A DNA stretch of 17,813 nucleotides from contig QHOQ01000071.1 of the NCBI GenBank assembly GCA_003219355.1, positions 1 through 17,813 of the forward strand, in the 5' to 3' direction. A model generated the notes under the pieces. That model was not told where the DNA came from, made no database searches, and worked only from the letters and a program-made list of their open reading frames with translations. The translations under genes and the position numbers were made by a program. This stretch comes from Verrucomicrobiota bacterium (GTDB lineage: Bacteria; Verrucomicrobiota; Verrucomicrobiia; Chthoniobacterales; UBA10450). This document shows, piece after piece, positions 1 through 6,937 of this stretch. Each line of letters starts with the position of its first letter. The first letter of the stretch is position 1.

Positions 1-627
1 TGCTCGGTTGCGCTCGCGGTCAGTGCTTTCGCCCAAGTCCCAGCCGTTTCCCCCGCGGTTAGCCCCACGCAACCTATACCGGCCGTTTCGGTTGCGCCAA
101 GCGCCACCACGGCGGCCTCAGGCGATCTCGGCGACCAGATTCGGCGACGGTTCGATAAGAAGTTCAAGAAAGGCGTCCACATGCGAGTCGGAAGTGACAA
201 AGACGCAGTTGAAGACAAAGATGCCGACTCGCATGGCGATGACATTCCATCGCGCGTAATCCCGATAGTCGTGGTTACAATGCTGACTGTGTTTGGTGCT
301 CCGGTGCTGATCGTCGCGGTTATCATGTATTTTGGGTTTTCAAAGACGCGAGCTTTGCACAGGACTGTCCGTCTGATGGTCGAAAAGGGTCAGGAAGTAC
401 CTGCGGCCCTGTTGAATCCACCGCCAGCGCAGCGCCAACGATCGGACATGCGTCGTGGTGTCTTGCTCCTGATGGTCGGGCTCGGCCTTGTGATCTTTCT
501 AGGAGTGATTGCCGACTGGGACAGCGGCGTATGGACGCTTGGCATGATTCCAGCCCTAATTGGGGCGGGTTACCTGCTGGTGTGGAAGTTGGAAGGCAGA
601 AAGGACAATCCCCCCTCTGTGGAATAA
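1..627 (+). CDS. DUF6249-like membrane protein, 5'-truncated
   Basis: The reading frame is open from base 1 to a TAA at 625-627, so the true start lies upstream of the window; 208 codons are visible. The first visible residues are the end of a signal peptide: a hydrophobic stretch ending SAFA followed by Q, a good signal peptidase I site. A Pro/Ala/Val/Ser-rich spacer follows, then a charged segment (RRRFDKKFKKG), then a membrane helix (about VIPIVVVTMLTVFGAPVLIV). A short amphipathic part contains MVEKGQEVPAALL. Two further membrane stretches and the ending GYLLVWKLEGRKD close the protein. This layout resembles DUF6249 proteins, a family without a firm function. An ATG at 181 could serve as an internal start but would discard the signal peptide, so I reject it. 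The sigma factor gene starts 9 nt downstream, which suggests one operon. Family call moderate; function unknown. Confidence 0.72.
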   Translation, partial: CSVALAVSAFAQVPAVSPAVSPTQPIPAVSVAPSATTAASGDLGDQIRRRFDKKFKKGVHMRVGSDKDAVEDKDADSHGDDIPSRVIPIVVVTMLTVFGAPVLIVAVIMYFGFSKTRALHRTVRLMVEKGQEVPAALLNPPPAQRQRSDMRRGVLLLMVGLGLVIFLGVIADWDSGVWTLGMIPALIGAGYLLVWKLEGRKDNPPSVE

Positions 628-636
628 TCTGCGGGC

Positions 637-1173
637 GTGGAGCTAACGGATGCAGACCTTGTCGCGCGGGTTCTTGTTGATGATGATCAACACGCTTTCG
701 GCGAATTGGTCCGGCGGCATCAATCCAGCGTACGAGGCCTGCTGCGACACCTCACTCGAACGGACCTCGCGCTTGCCGATGATCTGTCACAGGAAACTTT
801 CCTGCGGGCTTACAAGAACATCCGCAGTTTTCGTGGTGAAGCGCGCTTTTCCACTTGGCTTTATCGGATCGCGTACAACTGCTTTCGAGAAGACACGCGG
901 CGGCGGAAAGAATTTGTCGGGATTGATGAACAGCAACTTCAAGCCGAGCAGGATCCTCAAGTGTCCGATCCAGGTCTAAAACACGATCTTATGCACGCGT
1001 TGAGTTTGCTTCCGCTGCATGAACGCTCGGCGGTTTTGCTTTGTTGCCAGAATGGTTTATCGCATGATGAAGCTGCGCGTGTCCTCGACATTCCGCTTGG
1101 CACGGTGAAGACCAATGTCTTGCGTGGCCGCGAAAAACTGAAACGGACGCTGGCTGCGTGGGGCCCCGATTAA
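637..1173 (+). CDS. RNA polymerase ECF-type sigma-70 factor
   Basis: A 178-residue protein with the two domains of extracytoplasmic-function sigma factors. Region 2 spans about residues 20-90, with the core-binding and -10 recognition part DDLSQETFLRAYKNIRSFRG followed by FSTWLYRIAYN. Region 4 spans about residues 118-172, with the helix-turn-helix LSHDEAARVLDIPLGTVKTN and the basic tail RGREKLKR. Size and lack of region 3 fit the ECF group. The start is a GTG at 637; the in-frame stop of the preceding gene lies just upstream at 625-627, so no longer form is possible. No strong Shine-Dalgarno precedes it, so translation may be coupled to the upstream gene. The next gene starts one base after this stop. 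By analogy with ECF operons, one of the two flanking membrane proteins may control it; this is inference. Its target promoters cannot be told from this window. Confidence 0.93.
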   Translation: MELTDADLVARVLVDDDQHAFGELVRRHQSSVRGLLRHLTRTDLALADDLSQETFLRAYKNIRSFRGEARFSTWLYRIAYNCFREDTRRRKEFVGIDEQQLQAEQDPQVSDPGLKHDLMHALSLLPLHERSAVLLCCQNGLSHDEAARVLDIPLGTVKTNVLRGREKLKRTLAAWGPD

Positions 1174-1174
1174 A

Positions 1175-1516
1175 ATGAACGAAATAAGCCACGAAGATCC
1201 AGTGGATCAACAATTGCGAGAGGCAGCGCCATACATAGATGACAACGGCTTTACGGCCGGCGTGTTGCGACAATTGCCTGCGCCGCGCCGTTCACCTCGG
1301 TCGCTTCGCGGCGCAATCCTCTTGGCAGCCACGTTGCTCGCAAGCGCCCTGGCTTATCTCGCGTCGGATGGAGGGCGCTTTGTCGTAGTCGCAATGGAAC
1401 GTCTGGCGACGCTGCCGGCCTTGTGGCTTTTTGCGCTCGCATTCGGCAGTGGAATTCTGGTCATGATTGCCGGCGTTATCGCTGCCATCGCAAAGGCGAG
1501 CGAATTGCAGTCTTAG
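1175..1516 (+). CDS. small two-helix membrane protein next to the sigma factor (possible anti-sigma partner)
   Basis: A 113-residue protein starting at ATG 1175, one base after the sigma factor stop. The N-terminal 45 residues are soluble and acidic to mixed (DPVDQQLREAAPYIDDNGFTAGVLRQLP), followed by a basic PAPRRSPRSLRG stretch. Two membrane helices follow, at about residues 46-63 (AILLAATLLASALAYLA) and 83-106 (LWLFALAFGSGILVMIAGVI), and a short tail. The arrangement of a short cytoplasmic N-terminus plus membrane helices, directly behind an ECF sigma gene, fits a membrane-tethered anti-sigma or sensor partner. I see no ZAS zinc motif (HxxxCxxC), so it is not a classical zinc anti-sigma. 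It may belong to a small family of the DUF5056 type, but I cannot confirm that. Function inferred from context only. Confidence 0.75.
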   Translation: MNEISHEDPVDQQLREAAPYIDDNGFTAGVLRQLPAPRRSPRSLRGAILLAATLLASALAYLASDGGRFVVVAMERLATLPALWLFALAFGSGILVMIAGVIAAIAKASELQS

Positions 1517-1574
1517 CTCAGCGTCAGCGTTTTTGCAGACTTGCGCAGGTCGCAAGCGAGGATGATGTGATGCA

Positions 1575-2504
1575 TCAGGTCGCGCAAAGTTCGCGCGCCC
1601 GCCGAACATCGAGTTCGATTTGTTGTACCAGCACCTCCACGCTGTCGAACTTTCGTTCTGGTCTCAGGTAGCTCACGAATCGCACTTCGACGTCTTGGCC
1701 ATAAATGTCGCGATTAAAATCGAGCAGGTGAACTTCTAGCACGCGCTCGGATTTGCCGCTGCTAACGGTCGGGCGATAACCAAGATTAATAACACCGTGA
1801 TATGAAACGCCGCAGATCCATGCTTCGGCGAGATAAACGCCGTTTGGCGGAAATTGCTCGCTGTGTGCGCTTAGGTTCGCGGTCGGGAATCCGATTTTTT
1901 TTCCGAGATTGTCGCCGCGCGTAACGGTACCGAGAATGGTGTACTCCCGACCAAGCATCTCGGCTGCTTTCGGGAAATCGCCATTTTCCACCGCCTGCCG
2001 GATGGCAGTGCTGCTAATCACTTTGCCACTTACCATCACGGGCGGAATTCCAACGACATTGAAATCAAATTGCGCGCCAAGACTTTTGAGAAGATCGAGA
2101 TTCCCGCTTCGATCTTTCCCAAACGACCATTCGTGGCCGACGCAGATTTCGCGCAGCGGTCTTGAATGCGCGAGGAGTTCTCCAATAAACTTCTCCGGTG
2201 AAATGGCTGCGAATTTCTTGTCAAAGTTGATCACGAGTAGGTGTTCGACGCCCAAGTCGCGAATCAAGGCGATTTTGTGTTGCGTAGCAGTGAGCAAATG
2301 AGGCGCGTGATGCGGACGCAGCACTTTGACCGGATGGGGATCAAAAGTCACAACGAGGGGGGTTCCATTTGCCGAACGGGCATGAGTAGTGGCAGTAGAA
2401 ATGACCGCCTGATGACCAAGATGGACGCCGTCGAAGACTCCGATCGCCAGGAAAAGTGGTCCGCACAGGCTGTCCAGTTCTACAATTGAACGAAGAATTT
2501 CCAT
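1575..2504 (-). CDS. ribF: bifunctional riboflavin kinase / FAD synthetase RibF
   Basis: Converts riboflavin to FMN and FMN to FAD in the cytoplasm. A 309-residue protein, normal for the family. The N-terminal nucleotidyltransferase domain carries GVFDGVHLGH (about 22-31), FDPHP (54-58), VGHEWSFGKDRSG (about 122-134) and ISSTAIR (163-169). The C-terminal flavokinase domain has GTVTRGDNLGKKIGFPTANL (192-211, with the PTAN motif), NGVYLA (221-226) and INLGYRPT. I place the start at ATG 2504, which gives MEILRSI and begins 7 bases after the truB stop. A GTG at 2519 would add five residues and overlap truB by 8 nt, so it remains an alternative. No strong Shine-Dalgarno is visible for either. It is the last gene of the nusA-led operon and converges with the sigma-module genes, 58 bases away. 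Confident. Confidence 0.96.
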   Translation of the reverse strand: MEILRSIVELDSLCGPLFLAIGVFDGVHLGHQAVISTATTHARSANGTPLVVTFDPHPVKVLRPHHAPHLLTATQHKIALIRDLGVEHLLVINFDKKFAAISPEKFIGELLAHSRPLREICVGHEWSFGKDRSGNLDLLKSLGAQFDFNVVGIPPVMVSGKVISSTAIRQAVENGDFPKAAEMLGREYTILGTVTRGDNLGKKIGFPTANLSAHSEQFPPNGVYLAEAWICGVSYHGVINLGYRPTVSSGKSERVLEVHLLDFNRDIYGQDVEVRFVSYLRPERKFDSVEVLVQQIELDVRRARELCAT

Positions 2505-2511
2505 TCTTAAT

Positions 2512-3237
2512 CTATGCACCGCGCATGCGCGAAACTTCCGGCAGGCTAAGGATGCGGTTCAGAATTTCCTCGGACGAAGTATCTTTAATCTGCGAGACGC
2601 TGATCGCATGATCGACCTCGAAACGTCCGGACTTCAGGCGCCGGAGCGATTTTAAATGCGCGCCGCAACCGAGCTCCTCGCCGATGTCGTGAACGTAGGT
2701 GCGCACATAAAAGCCTTTGCTGCAAACGACGCTGAAGTCGATTTCTGGAGGTGAGATGCGATCAATGCCGTAACGATACACATGGACGAGACGTGGCTCG
2801 CGCTCGACGACTCGCCCTTGTCGCGCCAGTTTATAAAGGGGAACGCCAGCGTGCTTTTTCGCCGAGACCATCGGGGGCAGTTGATAAAAGTCGCCCCGGA
2901 ATTTTTCGAACGCTGCGCGGATGGCGGTTTTATCGAGCGGCGGCACATCGCGCTGATCCACGATTTTACCTTCTCGATCTTGCGTACTGGTCGTTATGCC
3001 AAGTGTGAGGGTACCAGCATATTCTTTATCCTCGCTCATGAGCAAATCCTGGACTTTTGTTCCGCGTCCAATCGTCAAGAGAAGCAATCCGGTAGCAATC
3101 GGGTCGAGGGTTCCGCAGTGGCCCACTTTTCTTATCTCGAGCTTCCGGCGGACCAGCGCGACAACATCATGCGAAGTCATCCCTTCGGCCTTGTCGACCA
3201 GCAGGACGCCGTCAGGAGTCGGGCTTAACGACGTCAC
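2512..3237 (-). CDS. truB: tRNA pseudouridine-55 synthase TruB
   Basis: Makes pseudouridine at position 55 in the T-loop of tRNAs. A 241-residue protein from a GTG start at 3237. The start is fixed by a strong GGAGG six bases upstream and by homology beginning at PDGVLLVDKAEGMTSHDVV. A longer open frame reaching 3381 only runs through the coding part of the preceding gene and adds unrelated sequence. Motif I is KPEGMTS-like (DKAEGMTSHD, 15-24). The catalytic motif GHCGTLDPIATGLL has the nucleophile Asp45. KEYAGTLTLG, QLPPMVSAKKHAGVPLYKLAR and GFYVRTYVHDIGEELG are further family motifs. The protein ends soon after the fold is complete (GRFEVDHAIS), so the C-terminal PUA-like domain of the roughly 310-residue E. 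coli type is reduced or absent. It overlaps the DHH gene by 26 nt, indicating translational coupling. Confidence 0.95.
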   Translation of the reverse strand: MTSLSPTPDGVLLVDKAEGMTSHDVVALVRRKLEIRKVGHCGTLDPIATGLLLLTIGRGTKVQDLLMSEDKEYAGTLTLGITTSTQDREGKIVDQRDVPPLDKTAIRAAFEKFRGDFYQLPPMVSAKKHAGVPLYKLARQGRVVEREPRLVHVYRYGIDRISPPEIDFSVVCSKGFYVRTYVHDIGEELGCGAHLKSLRRLKSGRFEVDHAISVSQIKDTSSEEILNRILSLPEVSRMRGA

Positions 3238-4198
3238 AAATTTCCTCCAGAACGTTCTTTTCAACTTCGGCGAGTGTTCCGCGTATGCGCGCCCCCGCCG
3301 CAAGCGTATGCCCCCCGCCCCCAAATTTCTGACAGATGGCACAGGCATCAACGGCATCACTTTTCGAGCGCATACTGACACGCACTTTGCCGTCGGCCAG
3401 TTCTTCGAAAAAGACGGCGACGATAACGCCGCGAATCGCGCGGAGGTGATCGATTAAACCTTCGTTGTCCTCCGGTAGAACCTGCAGATCTGCGGCCGTT
3501 TTCAAGGTCAGGCTAAAACTTGCGACGCGACCGCCACGTTCGAAACGCATGGTCCGCAGCAGTTCCCGCAATAGTTCCATGCGGCGTCGTGGATAATTCT
3601 CATAAAGTTGCTGACTTAGCCGCCCAACATCTATGCCGCTGCAGACGAGCTCCGCCGCAATTTCGAAAGTGCGCGCGCTCGTTTTGGGATATTGGAAAGA
3701 TCCGGTGTCGGTGGAGATCGCGGCGTAAAGATTTTCGGCGATCTCGCGATTGAACGGGAAACCCTGGTTTTTAATCAGGTCAAAAATAATTTGGCCGGTG
3801 GCCGGTGCGGTTGGATCAACATAAACTAGATCGCCGTAGCCTGGATTGCTGAGATGGTGGTCGATGTTAATCCAAAGTCCCGTTGAGCGAACGGCTGCAA
3901 ACGCTGTTCCGAGCCGATTTTGAATTGCAGTGTCCAGCGCGATCGCAACATCAACATCTTCCCCAGTGTGGGGCGGCTTGGTCAATAAATCCGCGCGCGG
4001 TAGGAAGGAATACTTCTCAAGCATTCCATCTTCATTCCACACACGAACTTTCTTCCCGAGCTGCTGAAGCGAAAGTGCAAGCGCGAGTTGGCTGCCAAGT
4101 GCGTCGCCATCGGGACGAACGTGACTTAACACCGCGAAACGTTCATGTTCCCGCAATACCCGTCCGATTTCGTCGAGTTTGGATCGTGCCGCGCTCAC
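3212..4198 (-). CDS. nrnA: DHH/DHHA1 phosphoesterase, NrnA-like oligoribonuclease / pAp phosphatase
   Basis: A 328-residue cytoplasmic metal-dependent phosphoesterase of the DHH superfamily. The NrnA branch degrades very short RNAs and dephosphorylates 3'-phosphoadenosine 5'-phosphate. Metal-binding motifs are visible in order: HVRPDGDALGS (26-36), ALDTA (87-91), the signature NIDHHLSN (111-118, with DHH at 113-115) and STDTGSFQY (162-170). The C-terminal DHHA1 domain has MRSKS and the substrate-binding GGGGH (293-297). Length fits NrnA. The start is a GTG at 4198 forming a GTGA overlap with the rbfA stop. Its end overlaps truB. The location between rbfA and truB is a well-known neighbourhood for this family in many bacteria. 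The exact substrate is inferred from the family; the gene symbol is a best match and not proven. Confidence 0.92.
   Translation of the reverse strand: MSAARSKLDEIGRVLREHERFAVLSHVRPDGDALGSQLALALSLQQLGKKVRVWNEDGMLEKYSFLPRADLLTKPPHTGEDVDVAIALDTAIQNRLGTAFAAVRSTGLWINIDHHLSNPGYGDLVYVDPTAPATGQIIFDLIKNQGFPFNREIAENLYAAISTDTGSFQYPKTSARTFEIAAELVCSGIDVGRLSQQLYENYPRRRMELLRELLRTMRFERGGRVASFSLTLKTAADLQVLPEDNEGLIDHLRAIRGVIVAVFFEELADGKVRVSMRSKSDAVDACAICQKFGGGGHTLAAGARIRGTLAEVEKNVLEEICDVVKPDS
3244..3248 (-). promoter_or_regulatory. Shine-Dalgarno site of truB
   Basis: Read on the minus strand, GGAGG lies six bases (AAATTT) before the GTG at 3237. It sits inside the last codons of the DHH gene (the codons for LEEI). 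It is the only near-perfect Shine-Dalgarno I noticed before any gene in the window, and it decides the truB start over longer in-frame alternatives. Confidence 0.85.
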
Positions 4199-4545
4199 TC
4201 GTGATCGCTGCGGGGCGTTTCGATCTCTTGCAGAATCTCAATGACCCGGGCGCCGCGTTCGATGGAATCATCGAGATGAAAAATGAGATGCGGCGTGTAT
4301 TTTATAGTAACGTGACGGGCAAGCTCAGCCTGCAAGGTTGCACGATGAGACGCGAGTTTGCTCATGACGTTCTCGGCGCGATCCGATCCAAGAACGCTGA
4401 CAAACACATGCGCATTCTTTAGATCAGCGCTTACATCGACATGGTTGATGGTGACCAGCGCGCCTTCGAAACTCATTTCACGTGCGATGATTCCGCTCAG
4501 CTCTCGTTTCAAGAGCTCGTTTACGCGTAGCATTCGGTGTTTCAT
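4195..4545 (-). CDS. rbfA: 30S ribosome-binding factor RbfA
   Basis: A 116-residue assembly factor that binds the maturing 30S subunit near helix 1 of 16S rRNA. Family features: the N-terminal helix RMLRVNELLKRELSGIIARE, the central VTINHVDVSADLKNAHVFVSVLG strand-helix, and the ending TIKYTPHLIFHLDDSIERGARVIEIL, a near-diagnostic RbfA C-terminal pattern of the KH-like fold. ATG 4545 gives MKHRMLRVNE; a second in-frame ATG at 4533 (MLRVNE) is also possible. The Shine-Dalgarno is weak. It follows infB by 91 nt and its stop codon overlaps the DHH gene start as GTGA. The infB-rbfA pairing is conserved across bacteria, which supports the call. Confidence 0.95.
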   Translation of the reverse strand: MKHRMLRVNELLKRELSGIIAREMSFEGALVTINHVDVSADLKNAHVFVSVLGSDRAENVMSKLASHRATLQAELARHVTIKYTPHLIFHLDDSIERGARVIEILQEIETPRSDHE

Positions 4546-4549
4546 TCTT

Positions 4550-4635
4550 GGAAAAGTTGAGTGTTGATGTTTGAGAAAAAAGAACGGGTAATTACGAATC
4601 TCTCAGTTCTCAGCTACCGACTCTTCAACTTTTTC
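4550..4635 (-). repeat. long-range inverted repeat filling the infB-rbfA spacer
   Basis: The 91-nt gap between infB and rbfA is bracketed by a perfect 9-bp inverted repeat, AAAAGTTGA (4552-4560) and TCAACTTTT (4625-4633). Allowing two G-U pairs extends it to 12 bp (4550-4561 with 4624-4635). In the minus-strand mRNA it would form a stem starting right after the infB stop and closing just before the rbfA start, with a 62-nt loop. There is no T-tract after it, so it is not a terminator. It could be an mRNA processing or stability element; the function is a guess. Confidence 0.4.
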
Positions 4636-4636
4636 T

Positions 4637-6880
4637 TTAGAGTTTCTGGGCGATCGCTTCGAGTTGGTAGCACTCGATAATGTCGCCCACTTGATATTCA
4701 CTGAAGTCGCCGAGCTTGATGCCGCATTCAAGGCCTGAACGCACTTCTTTCACATCATCCTGGAAACGGCGCAGCGTTGAAATCCCGCCGTCGTAAACCG
4801 GCTGTCGTTTCCGGAGCACGCGGGCGCGCGCGGCGCGGGCTATCCGACCATCTGTGACGAGACAACCAGCGACGATACCCCTGCTCAGTTCGAAAACCTG
4901 TTTCACTTCGGCATGTCCGATCCCCGTCTCTCGATGTTCGGGCTCGAGCAGGCCGGCCATTGCTTCTTTGATTTGATCGAGCAGTTCGTAAATGATGCTG
5001 TAAAGCTTGACTTGGACGCCCTCCCGTCTTGCCGCGGAGACGGCCATGTTCTCAACCTTCACATTAAAGCCGACCACGACCGCGTTCGATGCGCTCGCCA
5101 ACAAAATATCCGATTCTGAAATGGGACCAACCGCTGAGTGAATGATCTCCAAGTCGATCTTTTTACTTTCGATCTGTTGCAGTGCACCGATCAATGCCTC
5201 AAGCGAGCCTTGTGCGTCACATTTCAAAACAATGCGCAGAACTTTTTTCCCGTCGGCCGCCTCGAGCAGGCTCTCAAGGGTGGCGCGCTGTGGCACGGTC
5301 AATTTATCGGCGCGTTTCGCGAGCAAACGTTCCTCACTTAGAGTTTTCGCCGAGCGTTCCGAATCCATGACGAGAAGTTCATCGCCCGCGTTTGGCAGCC
5401 CGGTGAAACCGAGCACTTTTACCGGCGTCGAGGGACCAGCTTTCTTGATTGGTTGGCCGCGATCGTCCAGGAGCGATTTCACTTTGCCACTGTAATCGCC
5501 GCAAATGAAAGGATCGCCGATCTTCAACGTTCCCATTTGCACGATAACGGTGGCAGTGGGACCACGCCCTGCTTCGATTTGCGCTTCAATCACAGTGCCG
5601 CGCGGAGTGGCATTGGGCGATGCTTTCAGTTCCATCACTTCGGCTTGCAGCGTCATCATCTCGAGCAGCTGATCGATGCCTGTGCCTTTGGTTGCAGAGA
5701 CGGGACAAACGATCGTTTCGCCTCCCCAATCCTCCGGCGTGAGCTCGCGTTCTTGCAATTGTTTCTTCACCCGGTCGATGTTGGCCGAGGGAAGATCGAC
5801 CTTGTTAAGTGCAACCATGATCTTCACATGGGGCGCGGCCTTGGCGTGATTGATCGCCTCAATCGTTTGCGGCATGATGCCATCATCCGCTGCGATCACC
5901 AGCACGACGATGTCGGTAACGTTGGCACCGCGCGCGCGCATAGCGGTGAAAGCCGCGTGGCCCGGAGTATCGATAAAGGTAATTTTCGTTCCCTTGTGAT
6001 CGACGCTGTAGGCGCCGATATGTTGTGTAATCCCGCCAGCTTCACCTGCGGCCACCCGCGTCTTGCGGACTGCATCCATTAGCGAAGTCTTGCCGTGATC
6101 AACATGTCCCATGAAGGTAATGATGGGACCGCGTGGCTTGAGTTCTTCTTCCTTTTCAATGACCGGGGGAGGAGGCGCGACGATAACCTCTTCGATCTTG
6201 TGAACACCGGCGCCCTTCTCACGGCGCTCTTTTTCCAAAACGAAGCCGTGGCTCTCGGCGATCTTCGACGCGATGTCCGGCTCGATTGTTTGGTTGATAT
6301 TCGCGAAAATGTTGAAACTCATCAGCTCGGCGATGAGCTGGTGCGGTTTTAGTCCCAGCTCGATTGCCAATTGCTTGACGATGATTGGAGGTTTGATATG
6401 GATGACTTTCTGAGGCTCCACCTGGGCCTCTGCCGGCGGCGCAGTTGTACCATCGGCAATAATGGTACCCGGCGGTTCTTCTGGAGGCGGTTGTTCTGGC
6501 TTTGCCGGCGTGATCGCCTTTGAGGGAGCAACCGGCGTTTCCAACGATGCTCGAATGCGGGAAATCGGGGGCAGAACCTGGCGCTTCGGTTTTACTTCAG
6601 TTTCCTCAGCCTTTTTGCGGGCCTTTTTCTTGTCGATGAGCGACACGCTCTCGATTTCATGTCGTAGCGCGGGAGCAGGTTGCGGCGTGGTTTTTGGTAA
6701 TGCTGGCTGCTGAGCGTGCGTTTGCGCCCGCGCCGCTGCATGTGTATGCGCCGACTCGGTGCCAGCCTCTAGTTTTTTCTTCGAAACCTTTGCTTTCGGC
6801 GTGGCCGGCTTGTGGGCAATAGCAGTCTTGCGGGCGGGCGGTTTGCGCGCCGCGGTCTTGCTGCTCGTCTTTGTTGCCAT
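4637..6880 (-). CDS. infB: translation initiation factor IF-2
   Basis: GTPase that brings fMet-tRNA to the 30S start complex and promotes subunit joining. 747 residues. The first ~160 are a Lys/Ala/Pro-rich disordered region, variable in the family. An IF2_N module follows at about 165-220 (IIVKQLAIELGLKPHQLIAELM). The G domain has G1 GHVDHGKT (258-265), the switch GGITQHIGAY (282-291), G3 DTPGH (304-308), G4 NKVD (359-362) and G5 SATKG (about 393). Domains II-IV follow, ending with the fMet-tRNA-binding C2 domain (ARVLRKRQPVYDGGISTLRRF, GLECGI, YQVGDIIECY). The start is ATG 6880, giving MATKTSSK, 57 nt after nusA. A weak AGAAGAA lies upstream. All GTPase residues look intact. Very confident. 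Confidence 0.98.
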   Translation of the reverse strand: MATKTSSKTAARKPPARKTAIAHKPATPKAKVSKKKLEAGTESAHTHAAARAQTHAQQPALPKTTPQPAPALRHEIESVSLIDKKKARKKAEETEVKPKRQVLPPISRIRASLETPVAPSKAITPAKPEQPPPEEPPGTIIADGTTAPPAEAQVEPQKVIHIKPPIIVKQLAIELGLKPHQLIAELMSFNIFANINQTIEPDIASKIAESHGFVLEKERREKGAGVHKIEEVIVAPPPPVIEKEEELKPRGPIITFMGHVDHGKTSLMDAVRKTRVAAGEAGGITQHIGAYSVDHKGTKITFIDTPGHAAFTAMRARGANVTDIVVLVIAADDGIMPQTIEAINHAKAAPHVKIMVALNKVDLPSANIDRVKKQLQERELTPEDWGGETIVCPVSATKGTGIDQLLEMMTLQAEVMELKASPNATPRGTVIEAQIEAGRGPTATVIVQMGTLKIGDPFICGDYSGKVKSLLDDRGQPIKKAGPSTPVKVLGFTGLPNAGDELLVMDSERSAKTLSEERLLAKRADKLTVPQRATLESLLEAADGKKVLRIVLKCDAQGSLEALIGALQQIESKKIDLEIIHSAVGPISESDILLASASNAVVVGFNVKVENMAVSAARREGVQVKLYSIIYELLDQIKEAMAGLLEPEHRETGIGHAEVKQVFELSRGIVAGCLVTDGRIARAARARVLRKRQPVYDGGISTLRRFQDDVKEVRSGLECGIKLGDFSEYQVGDIIECYQLEAIAQKL

Positions 6881-6904
6881 TGTTGTTCTTCTAAAATTAC
6901 GCTC

Positions 6905-6933
6905 ATGGCTCGAGCGGGTTAGACCAGAGCCAT
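6905..6933 (-). repeat. inverted repeat in the nusA-infB spacer
   Basis: A perfect 7-bp inverted repeat, ATGGCTC (6905-6911) and GAGCCAT (6927-6933), with a 15-nt loop, lies between the nusA stop and the infB start. In the mRNA it gives a GC-containing hairpin. No run of T follows directly, so I do not call it a terminator. It may be an intercistronic stability or processing hairpin, or chance. Confidence 0.4.
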
Positions 6934-6937
6934 ATAT

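Noticed and set aside
8..259. Open frame of 83 codons at the left edge
   Set aside because: It overlaps in another frame the open frame that carries a signal-peptide end and continues into the DUF6249-like protein; arginine/proline-rich shadow composition.
1540..1556. Hairpin CTTGCG-CAGGT-CGCAAG between the convergent small membrane protein gene and ribF
   Set aside because: Six-bp stem only; the T5 run lies on the wrong side for the + strand genes, and in the minus-strand transcript it would be A5. Not a convincing terminator.
3238..3381. 48-codon N-terminal extension of TruB
   Set aside because: It reads through the DHH coding region in another frame; a GGAGG-positioned GTG at 3237 and homology set the start.
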